Shown here piece after piece: positions 1-9,276 of a stretch of DNA of 64,000 nt (the stretch's first letter is position 1; each line of letters opens with the position of its first letter). Origin of the DNA: Nocardia spumae (GTDB lineage: Bacteria > Actinomycetota > Actinomycetes > Mycobacteriales > Mycobacteriaceae); NCBI RefSeq assembly GCF_020733635.1, contig NZ_JAJFZL010000001.1:1736001-1800000 (forward strand). The letters are read 5' to 3'. The notes under the pieces were generated by a model, which was not told where the DNA came from, searched no databases, and saw only the letters and a program-made list of their open reading frames with translations. The translations under genes and the position numbers were made by a program.

Positions 1-2579
1 GTGGCGACCCGCTCCCGCGACGCCGAATACGCCGAGGCGGACACGCGGCGGAAGATCAGCGTCGCCACGATCAGCGGTGGCAGCGCCACGAACACCACCA
101 GCGCCAGCGGGGCATCGATGATCAGCAGTGCGACCGCGATACCCACGACGGTGACGATGCTGATCAACGCCGTCCCCAGCCCGGTCTGCAGGAAGGTCGA
201 CAGCGCATCGATATCGGTCGTCATCCGGGTCATGATGCGGCCGGAGAGTTCGCGCTCGTAGTAGTCCAGGCCCAGCCGCTGGAGGTGGGCGTAACTGCGC
301 ACCCGCAGACCGTAGAGCACCCGCTCGCCGCCGCGCGCCGACAGCAGCGTGCCCAGCGCCTCGCCGGCCCAGCTGACCAGTACCAGCAGCACCCCGACGA
401 CAGCGGCGGCCACCAGCACCGAACCGCGATGCTGACCCACCCCGTCGTCGAGGGCGAATCGGGTCAGCGCCGGGAACGCCACACCGATGGCGGCGTCGAG
501 CGCCAGCAGCGCGACCACCGCCGCCAGGAGCCACCGGACCGGACGCAGCAGGCGGACCAGCCGGAACCGGGGGTCGGGCCGCTCGAGTTCGCGATCGTCG
601 AGCGCGGGTTGTTCGGTGGCGGGCGTGAGGCGCGTCAGCGCCGCCCGCATCTCCGGCGGCGCGTCCGGCTCCACGGGCGGTGATTGCGGTTCGTACGCGA
701 CGGGCTCGGGAGCCGGTTCCGCAACGACGGGACGGGCGAGGCCGGGGGCGAAGATGGCGCCGTCCGCCGGCGCGGGTTCGTACCCGGCCGGTGCCTGCGG
801 TTCGGTATCGGCCGCCAGGACCACCCCGGTGCTCGGGCCGGGCAGGCGGACCACCCGATCGGCGTGCGCCAGCGTCGATTCGCGGTGCGCCAGGATCAGG
901 GTGGTACGGCCGCGGGCGGGCAGGGCCGCGAAGATCGCGGCCTCGGTCACCGCGTCGACCGCCGAGGTGGCGTCGTCGAGAATCAGGATGCGCGGATCGG
1001 CCAGCAGGGCCCGGGCCAGGGCGAGGCGCTGGCGCTGACCGCCGGACAGGGTCAGGCCGCGTTCGCCGACGACGGTGTCGTAGCCGTCGGGCAGGGCGCG
1101 AATGAACTCGTCGGCCGCTGCCATGCGCGCGGCGGACTCGATCTCGGCGCGGTCGGCATCCGGTGCGCCGAGTGCGATATTCGCGGCGATGGTGTCGGAG
1201 AACAGGAACGGCTCGTCGAAGACGACACCGACCGCCTCCCGCAGATCGCCCGCCCGCACCCGGGAGATGTCGACGTCCGCGGCGTCGGGGCCCGCGCCGA
1301 ACAGCGTGATCCGGCCGGATTCCGGGGTGTGGAATCGCGGCAGCAGCAAGGTCAGCGTGGATTTGCCGGATCCGGCCGGGCCGATCACCGCGACCGTCTC
1401 ACCGGCGCGCAGCGTGAGATCGAGGTCGTGCAGGACCGGACGGCCCGGTTCGAAACCGAAGGTGAGGCCGTGGATCCGCAGCCCGAGCGGGCCGTCGGGC
1501 AGCGGCTGCGGATCGGGCGGATCCACACTCTCCGGCGCATCGTCGACGACCTGGTAGACGCGTTCGGCCGCCGCCCGTGTCAGCTGCGCCATCACCACGA
1601 CGCTGGACAGGATCCTGGTACTGGACGCCATCATCGTCACGTAGGTCGCGAAGGCCAGGAAGGTGCCGACACCGATCACCGAATGCAGTGCCAGCACGCC
1701 ACCGAGCGCGATGACGATCACCAGTCCGGCCTGCGGAATCGCGGAAACCGTCGGGGCGAAGCGGGAATCGATGCGGGCGGCGCGCATCCGGTGGGAGTAG
1801 AGCCTGCGGCCGTGCTCCTCCAGGATCCGGACCATCCGCGATTCCTGGCCGAATCCCTTCACCACCCGCACACCGGTCACCGTCTCCTCGACGTGCTGGG
1901 CCAGGTCGGCGGCGCGCTGCTGCGCGGACCAGGTGGCGGCGTGCAAGGTGGGCCGGACCCGGTACACCACCAGGGCCAGCGCGGGCACTGTCAGCAACGA
2001 GACCAGCGCCAGCGGCGGGGACAACAGCACCATCGCGATCGCGGCGAAGGCGAAGATCAGCAGCGAAGCCGCCGACAGCGGTGCCATCGCGAGCAGCCCC
2101 TGGACCAATTGCAGATCGCTGATCGAGCGCGACACCACCTGTCCGGTGCGCAGCCGGTCCTGGCGCGGCCCGTCGTAGCGATGCAGCGCGGTCAGCAGAC
2201 TCACCCGCAATTCGTGTTGCACATCCAGGGCGAGCCGCCCGGCCAGCCAGCGCCGTCCATAGGTTGCGGCGAATCGGGCGAAGGCCAGTGCCACCAGCAC
2301 ACCGGCGATCGGTGCCAGCGCGCTCACCTCACCGGCCCGCGCGCGATCGAGCGCCGCCTTGGCGGCGAGCGGGGCCGCCGACTCGGCGCCGGCACCCGCG
2401 ACGACCGCGATGATCACCCCGGCCAGTACGCGCGAGTGGGCGCGGCAGGCAGCCCACAGCCGCCGCAGCCAGCCGGGTGCGGCGGTAGGACGCGCGGGCG
2501 CGTCGGGGGAGGAGGCGTCGGAACCGTCGGCGCGCCGCGACGCGTGGAGTCCGGTACCGGTGGTGTCGGTGTCGTTCAT
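1..2579 (-). CDS. Tandem ABC exporter (TMD-NBD-TMD-), Rv0194-like, 3' end beyond window
   Basis: The reading frame runs leftward from an ATG at 2579 and leaves the window without a stop, so the C-terminus is missing. After a hydrophilic N-terminus of about 40 residues comes an exporter-type membrane domain. A nucleotide-binding domain follows, with Walker A GPAGSGKST (around 1350-1385), signature LSGGQRQRLALARALL (around 1010-1060) and Walker B LILDDATSA (around 970-995). A Pro/Glu-rich linker leads into a second membrane domain near the left edge (motif DYYERELSGRIMTRM at about 230-275). This TMD-NBD-TMD order matches the mycobacterial multidrug exporter Rv0194, which carries both half-transporters in one chain. 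The first NBD has Asp where the catalytic Glu normally sits (DDATS), so this ATP site is probably weak. The substrate is unknown; drug or lipid export is the family expectation. Confidence 0.85.
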   Translation of the reverse strand, partial: MNDTDTTGTGLHASRRADGSDASSPDAPARPTAAPGWLRRLWAACRAHSRVLAGVIIAVVAGAGAESAAPLAAKAALDRARAGEVSALAPIAGVLVALAFARFAATYGRRWLAGRLALDVQHELRVSLLTALHRYDGPRQDRLRTGQVVSRSISDLQLVQGLLAMAPLSAASLLIFAFAAIAMVLLSPPLALVSLLTVPALALVVYRVRPTLHAATWSAQQRAADLAQHVEETVTGVRVVKGFGQESRMVRILEEHGRRLYSHRMRAARIDSRFAPTVSAIPQAGLVIVIALGGVLALHSVIGVGTFLAFATYVTMMASSTRILSSVVVMAQLTRAAAERVYQVVDDAPESVDPPDPQPLPDGPLGLRIHGLTFGFEPGRPVLHDLDLTLRAGETVAVIGPAGSGKSTLTLLLPRFHTPESGRITLFGAGPDAADVDISRVRAGDLREAVGVVFDEPFLFSDTIAANIALGAPDADRAEIESAARMAAADEFIRALPDGYDTVVGERGLTLSGGQRQRLALARALLADPRILILDDATSAVDAVTEAAIFAALPARGRTTLILAHRESTLAHADRVVRLPGPSTGVVLAADTEPQAPAGYEPAPADGAIFAPGLARPVVAEPAPEPVAYEPQSPPVEPDAPPEMRAALTRLTPATEQPALDDRELERPDPRFRLVRLLRPVRWLLAAVVALLALDAAIGVAFPALTRFALDDGVGQHRGSVLVAAAVVGVLLVLVSWAGEALGTLLSARGGERVLYGLRVRSYAHLQRLGLDYYERELSGRIMTRMTTDIDALSTFLQTGLGTALISIVTVVGIAVALLIIDAPLALVVFVALPPLIVATLIFRRVSASAYSASRERVA

Positions 2580-2836
2580 GTCGATTCGACGGTACCGACG
2601 CGATCGGACACCGAATTCTTCCCGGACCCCCGGCGGTGCGGCCGGATATCAGTTGTCCCGTTTCTCCAGATGGCACCAGCGGGTTCGCCACACCGGATCG
2701 GTCGCGGACGATCCCTTGGTGGGCTGCGCCTGGGGTGGGACCGCGGTCCCGCGCCGATGCCATGGTGGTAGCGGCGCTCGGCGGCACTGCGAGCGGCTGT
2801 GGTGATCCATGGGTGCCCTCGAATCGTGTCGAACGG

Positions 2837-4027
2837 TCAGACTGCCGTCAGCGGCGAATCGGCCGGCCGGGCGAAGCCGGCGGCGAAGGAGCGCGCGACC
2901 GCGGGATCGTGCTCGCCGGCGCGCATCAACTCGTCCAGCTCCGGTGCCGCCGACAACATGGTCAGCGTCCAGCGAGCGGCCGGATGGGCGGTCTCCTCGA
3001 GCCACCGCTCGCCGGTGGCGCGCATCCACGCGGAGCCGAACGGACCGCCGGAATGATTCAGAATGGCCTCGGCGTAGTGGAAGCCGCAGTGCACCGCGCT
3101 GTTCGCTCCCTGAGCACCCGAGGGGTCCATCCGGCAGACGACGTCGCCGCCGCCGAGTACGGCGGTTCCGGACGGCAGGAAGCCGACCGGTCGTCGCATC
3201 GCCGGGATCACGGCGCCGACCAATGTGCCTCCGCCATCGGTCAATTCGACACCGTGGAAGCGCCGCGCCAATGCCGGCGGGCAGTGCGATTCGAGTAGTT
3301 CCGTGGCCAGTTTCAGCCGCTCACCCGGTGTGCTGTCGCCGCGGAACAGGTCCAGCGGACCTCCGGGAACCGCCGCGAACATCAGGACATGACACGGTCG
3401 CTCGGAGCCGGGGGCTCCGGTCAGAGCGGGGGTGGAGATCAGCTCACCGAGTCCCGGTAGCGCCAGGAACATGCCCAGCTGATCCGGGTCGGGCTCGACG
3501 CCGTCCAGATAGAGTGCCGCCGACTGTCGCATGGGACCGACCGGATACCTCCAGTCCGGATCGTCGGGGAAGGCGGTGGCCAGTTCCTTCGGCGCGCGGG
3601 TCACCACCGTCAGATCGAAGTCGGCGGTCCGGGCATCGAGTTCGTCCACCGAGAGCTGCCGGATCTGCAGATCGCCCCCGGCGGCGGCGAACTGGGTCAT
3701 CCGATGGCTGAATACGGTGCGCTGGTCGACACTCTGCGCGGGGCTGTCCAGCGGGGCGGCCCAACTCGACACGGGCGTGCGGTCGACGCCCACGGTGAGC
3801 CGGATACCGCGGATCTGCGGGGCCTTGTCGCGCCACGTGCCCAGTCCGGCATCGGATTCCAGTTGCAGCGTGCGAGCGAACTTCACCTGGGTGCTGGTGA
3901 CCGCGCCGGCCAGCACGGCCTCCGGGTCCCGATCGGCGACCAGTGTGACCGCCACACCGCTGTCGAGCAGCCGGAGTGCAAGCGGTAGTCCGCATTCACC
4001 CGCACCCAGTACCTGCACTCGCGTCAT
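2837..4027 (-). CDS. StyA-like FAD-dependent monooxygenase (styrene/indole monooxygenase family)
   Basis: The protein has 396 residues from ATG 4027, which begins directly at the Rossmann strand (MTRVQVLGAGECGLPLALRL, GxGxxG). The frame stays open further upstream, but the added residues do not resemble the family. The C-terminal third contains the FAD-phosphate motif region GTAVLGGGDVVCRMDP, followed by SGAQGANSA, which parallels the StyA segment GLGDIQATVDPVLGQGAN. Length equals typical StyA (about 415). StyA enzymes epoxidise styrene or indole using FADH2 supplied by a separate reductase (StyB). No reductase gene lies nearby, so reduced flavin would have to come from elsewhere. It is divergent from the LuxR-type regulator at 4205. 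The substrate cannot be read from the sequence. Confidence 0.75.
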   Translation of the reverse strand: MTRVQVLGAGECGLPLALRLLDSGVAVTLVADRDPEAVLAGAVTSTQVKFARTLQLESDAGLGTWRDKAPQIRGIRLTVGVDRTPVSSWAAPLDSPAQSVDQRTVFSHRMTQFAAAGGDLQIRQLSVDELDARTADFDLTVVTRAPKELATAFPDDPDWRYPVGPMRQSAALYLDGVEPDPDQLGMFLALPGLGELISTPALTGAPGSERPCHVLMFAAVPGGPLDLFRGDSTPGERLKLATELLESHCPPALARRFHGVELTDGGGTLVGAVIPAMRRPVGFLPSGTAVLGGGDVVCRMDPSGAQGANSAVHCGFHYAEAILNHSGGPFGSAWMRATGERWLEETAHPAARWTLTMLSAAPELDELMRAGEHDPAVARSFAAGFARPADSPLTAV

Positions 4028-4204
4028 GCGCGTAATCCTCACGATATCGGTGGTGTCATGACCGCCCGGACCAGGCCGGATGGCTCGATACGAAGTCTCG
4101 GCGAATAGGTACCGCACCGGCATCGGTAATCCGCGGCCGGACTACCGAGACGAGTTTCGCGGTTGCCTATTCGGTTGCCGCGACTGCCGTTAAGCTCTGC
4201 GAAC

Positions 4205-6655
4205 GTGTCGGGCGGTGAGTACGGGGCGAGTGCGGAAGCCGCCGTGAAGGATTTCGTCGGTCGCGCCGAAGAACTGGAGCGCACAGCGGCACTGCTGGTG
4301 GGGTCGTGCCGGTTGATCACCCTGCTCGGCCCCGGCGGGATCGGTAAGACGCGGCTGGCGATGGAGGCGACCGAACGGGTGCGCCGAGCCCGGCACGGCC
4401 AGGTGTATTGGGTGCGGCTGGCCAGGCTGCCGAAAGACGCCACAGCCGCGGAGGTCGAGAACGAGATCGCCGGCGTGGTCGTCGACGGCGATTTCTCGGG
4501 TCGTCCGGTGCGTACGGCCCTGGTGGCTGCGTTGAGTCGAGTCGATGCCGCGCGGCGGGGCAACGGCCGCGCGGTGCTGGTCCTGGACAACTGCGAGCAT
4601 GTGCTGGACGGGGTCGGCCGGGTGGTGAGCGAACTGCTGGCCGCGATGCCGGCGCTCACGGTGCTGGCGACCAGCCGGACCGCCATCGGATGGGTGGACG
4701 AGCAGATTCTGCCCGTGGTGCCGCTGCCACCAGCTCATGCGGCTCGACTGTTCCGGCGGCGAGCGGAGCTGACCGGACGGGTCGTCACAGATGCCGACGC
4801 GGCGGTGGTCGAGGCCATCTGCCGGCATCTGCACAACTATCCGCTGTTCATCCGGCTCGCCGCCGCCCGGCTGCGCTATCAGCCGCTCCCCGCGGTACTG
4901 CATGATCTCGAGGGCGGCGCCGACCGCCGGTTGCGCTGGTCGCCGGGCTTCCGAGTCGGTGACGACGACCGTCATCGCGATATCGGTGCGGTCATCGGCT
5001 GGTCGTTCGATCTGTGCAGTGCCGAGGAACGTCTGTTGTTCGAGCGGATGTCGGTCTTCGCCGCCGGCGACGAGTTGTACCCCGGCCTGCGTGATGCCGG
5101 TGGTTTCGCCCATGAGACCGGTGTCGAGCTGGATGCCGTGGAGGCGATCTGCGTCGACCCCACACCGGGTGGTCTCGACCGCCGCGATATCCAACCGCTG
5201 CTGGAACAGCTCGCCGACCGTTCGATGATCACCATCCACCTGGACACCCAGACGGTGCGATATTCGCTGTCGGAGAGCTTCCGGCTCTTCGCCCGGGAGC
5301 GCATCCGCGAGCGCGGAGACGGCCAGTGGGAAATGCTGGGCGCGCGCCACCGGCGCTACTATCGGGACCGGCTCGGCGCCGCGCGGTGGGTGGGTCCCCA
5401 TGAACAACCGTTGCTGATCTGGGCTTGGGCGGCGTGGGACGACCTGCTGTGCGCCATCGACACCAGCCTGACCGACCCGCGCGAAGCCGTGGTCGGGCTC
5501 GAGATCGTGGTTGCTGTCATGGCCCTGCGCATTCCCTTCCTGCGCGGAGTCCTGCGCGAGTCACGTCAACTCGCCGATCGCAGCCTGGCGGCGGTGCGAT
5601 CCTTCGGCGAATATCCGGTGGAGCTGGAGATCTCGGCGCTGGCCCTGGCCGGATGGATCGCGCTGTGCCAGGGGCGATCCGCCGATGCCGAGCGAATTCT
5701 CGACGAATGTGCCGAGATCTGGGGCAGTACCGGGTGGGCCGGCCGCGATACCGATCCCGCGATCGACCCCGTACTTCCGGCGCAGGTGGACTTCCTGTGG
5801 GGGTGCAGCCTGCTATTACTGCAGATGGATAGCCGGTCGGCCGAGGTGCTGGCTCGCGCCCGGGCGAAGTTCGCCCAAGCCGGTGATCCGGGCGGTGTCG
5901 CCATGAGCAGTCTGTTCGAGGCACTGGCGATGGCATTCTTCGGTTCCGCCGAGAGCGCGCTCGAGACCACCCGGCGGCACCTGGACAACATGTCCGCCTC
6001 GGGTGCGCAGTGGGCGATTTCCTGGGCGGAGCTGGCCGCCGCCATCGCCGAGGCGGCCCACGGTGATCCGGCCCGGGCGCGGGAGCTGTGCGATTCGGCG
6101 GAGGGCTGGCAGCAACCCATGCGGGATCAATGGGGTGGGGTGTGGGCCTTGCATATCCGGTCCTGGATCGCCGCCCGCGAAATCGCCGATCATGCTGATC
6201 GCGCGCCGGAGCGGGCGCTGGAGATCGCGCGCCTGATCGGTGAGACGAAGGCGCTGCGGCGCCGGCTGGGTATCGACCTGACCAATCTGGGGCCTTTCGC
6301 CACCGAGACCTCCGCGGCCGTCGACAAGGCGCGGGAGGTGCTGGGAGCCGAGGTCTTCGACGCCGCCGCGGCGCCGGGAACTCCGGGCGCCGAGCCGGTG
6401 CGGCCGAAGCGTCGCGATGGGCGCACGGAGTCTCCTTGGCAATCGCTCACCATCGCCGAACAAGAGGTGGCGGTGATGGCCGCGACGGGTTTGACCAATA
6501 CCGCGATCGCGCTACGGCGCGGCACCTCCGTGCGTACCACCGACGCTCAGGTGGCATCCATCCTGGCGAAACTGATGATCGGGTCCCGCAAGGAGATCCG
6601 GTCGAATCTGCCGCCGGAACAGCGCGGTACGGCGGACCCCGCCCGGCCGGCCTGA
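4205..6655 (+). CDS. ATPase-LuxR family transcriptional regulator (large NB-ARC/AAA type)
   Basis: The protein is about 816 residues. The N-terminus has an NTPase domain with Walker A GPGGIGKT (residues about 42-49) and a Walker-B-like VLVLDNCEHVLD about 85 residues later, typical of the predicted ATPase fused to LuxR regulators of actinobacteria. The middle is helical and TPR-like. The last 65 residues form a GerE/LuxR helix-turn-helix (SLTIAEQEVAVMAATGLTN...). I chose GTG 4205 because TAAGCT at 4191-4196 could be a -10 element giving a leaderless transcript; an in-frame TTG at 4163 is the alternative. Neither has a Shine-Dalgarno. It is divergent from the StyA-like flavoprotein and may control it, but no operator is evident. 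Confidence 0.8.
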   Translation: MSGGEYGASAEAAVKDFVGRAEELERTAALLVGSCRLITLLGPGGIGKTRLAMEATERVRRARHGQVYWVRLARLPKDATAAEVENEIAGVVVDGDFSGRPVRTALVAALSRVDAARRGNGRAVLVLDNCEHVLDGVGRVVSELLAAMPALTVLATSRTAIGWVDEQILPVVPLPPAHAARLFRRRAELTGRVVTDADAAVVEAICRHLHNYPLFIRLAAARLRYQPLPAVLHDLEGGADRRLRWSPGFRVGDDDRHRDIGAVIGWSFDLCSAEERLLFERMSVFAAGDELYPGLRDAGGFAHETGVELDAVEAICVDPTPGGLDRRDIQPLLEQLADRSMITIHLDTQTVRYSLSESFRLFARERIRERGDGQWEMLGARHRRYYRDRLGAARWVGPHEQPLLIWAWAAWDDLLCAIDTSLTDPREAVVGLEIVVAVMALRIPFLRGVLRESRQLADRSLAAVRSFGEYPVELEISALALAGWIALCQGRSADAERILDECAEIWGSTGWAGRDTDPAIDPVLPAQVDFLWGCSLLLLQMDSRSAEVLARARAKFAQAGDPGGVAMSSLFEALAMAFFGSAESALETTRRHLDNMSASGAQWAISWAELAAAIAEAAHGDPARARELCDSAEGWQQPMRDQWGGVWALHIRSWIAAREIADHADRAPERALEIARLIGETKALRRRLGIDLTNLGPFATETSAAVDKAREVLGAEVFDAAAAPGTPGAEPVRPKRRDGRTESPWQSLTIAEQEVAVMAATGLTNTAIALRRGTSVRTTDAQVASILAKLMIGSRKEIRSNLPPEQRGTADPARPA

Positions 6656-6672
6656 ACAGGTACCCCGCGTTA

Positions 6673-7467
6673 TCAAATATCGCGGGTGCGCAGATACCAC
6701 CAACCGGCGGCGCCCGCGGCGATCGTCCAGATCACCAGCACCACCGCGGAGGCCGCGTTCGGCGGCAAGAAGGGACTGTCGGCGAAGGAACCGACCGCCA
6801 CCGTGCCGATGGTCGCCGAGCCGGGCAGCAGCACCACCACGCCCGCGATCCCCGCGCCCTTGGCGACCAGCCAGATCAGCGGTTCCAGAATGAACAGCCA
6901 GCCCGCCGTCGCGACCACCGCCAGATTCGGCGACCGCAGCAGCAGGCCCAGGCTCGCCCCGATCACGCCCCAGCACACCGCGGCCAGCAGACCGCCGCCG
7001 AACACGCCGGTCAGTCGCCAGCCGAATTCCACCGATCCCCGCCCGAACAGGGCCAGCCCGAGTGCCGCGCCGATCTCGGCACAGGCCGCGACCACCAGCG
7101 AATACGCCCCGGCCACACCCGCTTTCGCGCCGAAGAGCACATCGCGGTCGGACGTGAACAGGGCCGTCGATTCGATTCCGCGGTAGCGATACTCGTCGCC
7201 CGCGCTGACCGCACCGCCGATCGCCCCGGCCGCCACCGCGACGGCGATGGCCAGATAGAGCCCGACCGTCGCGGTCCCGGTAGCCAGGGCCGCGTGCGGT
7301 TGCGGCCCGGAGCCGCGCAGCGCCGAGGCGGCCGCGACGACGAATCCGACGGCCGCCAGGATCGGCGGCAGCAGCCAGCCGGATCGCACCGCGGTGATCT
7401 TGCGGAGCTCGGCGGTCGCCGCTCGGCTCACCTCGGCCGGGATGGTGGGCATCGTCGGCAGCATCAT
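6673..7467 (-). CDS. ABC-2 type transporter permease
   Basis: The 264-residue protein has about six hydrophobic segments and few charged residues between them. Its start follows the ABC-2 permease pattern of a cytoplasmic N-terminal helix (EVSRAATAELRKITAVRS) before the first membrane span. The ATG at 7467 overlaps the stop of the ATPase gene (7464) by 4 nt (ATGA), so the two are translationally coupled and should form one transporter. It is the last gene of a three-gene operon that begins with the EcsC-like protein. The substrate is unknown. ABC-2 exporters of this size in actinobacteria move drugs, lipids or peptides. Confidence 0.8.
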   Translation of the reverse strand: MMLPTMPTIPAEVSRAATAELRKITAVRSGWLLPPILAAVGFVVAAASALRGSGPQPHAALATGTATVGLYLAIAVAVAAGAIGGAVSAGDEYRYRGIESTALFTSDRDVLFGAKAGVAGAYSLVVAACAEIGAALGLALFGRGSVEFGWRLTGVFGGGLLAAVCWGVIGASLGLLLRSPNLAVVATAGWLFILEPLIWLVAKGAGIAGVVVLLPGSATIGTVAVGSFADSPFLPPNAASAVVLVIWTIAAGAAGWWYLRTRDI

Positions 7468-8393
7468 CGCGTTCCGTACGTGGTCGCAGGGGTGGGGGAC
7501 GGATAGGCCGGCGGCGGTGTCGATTTGGTGAGTACGGCCAGCACCCGATCCGGATGCACGGGTTCGGCGACCATCTCACCGAGCTGGACGCGGGCCAGCA
7601 CCGCCGCGGCCTCGATCTCCGCGGGCGAGGCCTCGGCGATCGCCAAGCGGCCGTCACCGCGCATCACCGCGTCGGTGAACCCCTGCGAGGCCAGCGTGGT
7701 CGCCAGCGCGATCGGACTCGAGGCCGCGACCACCAGACGATCCGGATGGTTGCGGCGCAGCCGCCGCGGACTGCCCTGGTAGGCCACGGTGCCCGACGAC
7801 AACACGATCACCTGATCGCACAGCGGCACCGCCGCGGCGAGACTACGCGAGGTCAGCAGGGTGGTACCACCGCGCCGGCCGTGGCCGCGCAGGTAGTCGA
7901 AAAGCCAGGTGCGCTCACCGGATTCGAGGCCGTCGAAGGGGTCGTCGAGCACCAGGACGCGCGGATCGGCCAATAACGCCTGCGCCAGGGCGAGCCGGGT
8001 CAGCGTGCCCTCGGGCACCTCGCGCACCCGGGTCGCGGCGGCCTCGGACAGGCCCAGCGCGGTGAGCACCGTTTCCACTCGCTCGTCGCCGACACCGGCC
8101 GCGGCGGCGTAGATCCGCAGTTGTGCCCGCAGCGAGCGGGCCGGATGCAGGCCCCGCGGTTGCAGGACGGCGCCGATTCCACCGGCACGCGACAGCGCGG
8201 CGACGCCGGAATCGGCCTGGAGCAGGCCGAGCAGAATCCGCACGGTCGTGGACTTTCCCGAGGCGGGTGGGCCGACCAGCGCCGCGGTGGTTCCGGGCGG
8301 AACGGAGAAGTCGACATCCCGCAGCGCGGCGATGCCCTCGAACTGCTTGTGCAGTCCGGTGACCGAGATCGCCGGTGACCGGGCCGCGCTCAT
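7464..8393 (-). CDS. ABC transporter ATP-binding protein with degenerate catalytic motifs
   Basis: The protein has 309 residues from ATG 8393. Walker A is intact (GPPASGKST, about residue 37) and a Q-loop is present (GAVLQPRGLHP). The LSGGQ signature position reads VPEGTLTRLALAQALL. Walker B is VLVLDDPFDGL, with Asp in place of the catalytic Glu. The switch-His position in TTLLTSRSLAAA holds no histidine. The protein can therefore probably bind ATP, but hydrolysis may be slow or may need a partner. The gene overlaps its upstream (EcsC-like) and downstream (permease) neighbours by 4 nt each. It resembles the drug-resistance ABC ATPases of actinobacteria in its N-terminal half. Confidence 0.8.
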   Translation of the reverse strand: MSAARSPAISVTGLHKQFEGIAALRDVDFSVPPGTTAALVGPPASGKSTTVRILLGLLQADSGVAALSRAGGIGAVLQPRGLHPARSLRAQLRIYAAAAGVGDERVETVLTALGLSEAAATRVREVPEGTLTRLALAQALLADPRVLVLDDPFDGLESGERTWLFDYLRGHGRRGGTTLLTSRSLAAAVPLCDQVIVLSSGTVAYQGSPRRLRRNHPDRLVVAASSPIALATTLASQGFTDAVMRGDGRLAIAEASPAEIEAAAVLARVQLGEMVAEPVHPDRVLAVLTKSTPPPAYPSPTPATTYGTR

Positions 8394-9124
8394 CGCTGCT
8401 CGGCGGTGTCGTCGGTGGCCGAATCGGTCAGCGCCGGAAGCGGATCCGCGTCTATCACCGCGCCGCGGGCGGGGGAGGGCCAGTGCGAGGGGGCCGGACC
8501 GAAGGCCCGGTGCGCGTTGGCGATCACGCCCTTGCCCAGGCCACGGTTGCCGAATCCGCCGATCGCGGCGCCGATTCCGGCCGGCAGCACCTTCCCGAAC
8601 ATCAGCAGGCTGCGCTTGGTGATGAACTGGACGACGAACTTCTTCATCAGCGAGTCGTTCATCCGATTGATGCCCGGAATCCGGTCGGCCAGCAGGGTGC
8701 CCCAGTTCTTGGCCGAATGCCCGACGCTGCGCTGGACGATATCCATGCCGGTTTCGCCGAGCACCACCGCCAGCACCAGCGCCCGCCGCCGTTCCTTGTC
8801 CTCGGGGGCGATGCCGTGCACGGCGGCCACCGCCAGGGTCAGCACGGCCGACGCCTCGAGGAAGAAGGTGGTTTCCGCGCTCATCGCGGCGATCGAGGTG
8901 AGAGTGCCGACGCCCGGTACCGCGGCGGTCGCGCCCACGGCCGTGCCGCTGCCGGTCACGGTGGTGAGGTACAGCCTCTCCAGGCGGTCCAGGATCTGGG
9001 CCGGGCTCTCGTCGGGATGAGCCCGGCGGAATCGGTCGACATATTTCGCGACGGCCGGAGCCTGCAACTGTGCCCCGTTGTCCAGCAGGGACCGCACGGC
9101 CTTCTCCATGCCGCTGTCGAACAT
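8390..9124 (-). CDS. EcsC-like conserved protein
   Basis: The 244-residue protein starts at ATG 9124, preceded by an AGAGGGG ribosome-binding site about 10 nt upstream; an upstream in-frame start exists but has no such site. It is helical, with a small-residue-rich amphipathic stretch (VTGSGTAVGATAAVPGVGTL) followed by HGIAPEDKERRRALVL, a pattern that recalls EcsC family proteins. It heads an operon with an ABC ATPase and an ABC-2 permease, and its stop overlaps the next ATG by 4 nt. That grouping mirrors ecsABC of Bacillus, which supports the assignment indirectly. The biochemical role of EcsC is not established. The family call is moderate. Confidence 0.55.
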   Translation of the reverse strand: MFDSGMEKAVRSLLDNGAQLQAPAVAKYVDRFRRAHPDESPAQILDRLERLYLTTVTGSGTAVGATAAVPGVGTLTSIAAMSAETTFFLEASAVLTLAVAAVHGIAPEDKERRRALVLAVVLGETGMDIVQRSVGHSAKNWGTLLADRIPGINRMNDSLMKKFVVQFITKRSLLMFGKVLPAGIGAAIGGFGNRGLGKGVIANAHRAFGPAPSHWPSPARGAVIDADPLPALTDSATDDTAEQR

Positions 9125-9276
9125 CGGTAACGCACCCCTCTCGTCCGGTCCGCACAAACTCTAGTGGTGTCTGTTCTGCCCGGCGACCGCGTATGCGGCC
9201 GTGGACGACGCGGCCGTCGAACGAGTAACGAACCGCGCCCGGATCCGGTTCCGCGTCCTCGCGTGCGACGCCTACC

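Noticed and set aside
684..2771. Long plus-strand open frame
   Set aside because: It is antisense to the ABC exporter, Arg/Gly/Gln-rich and without domain motifs; such frames arise from high GC at third positions.
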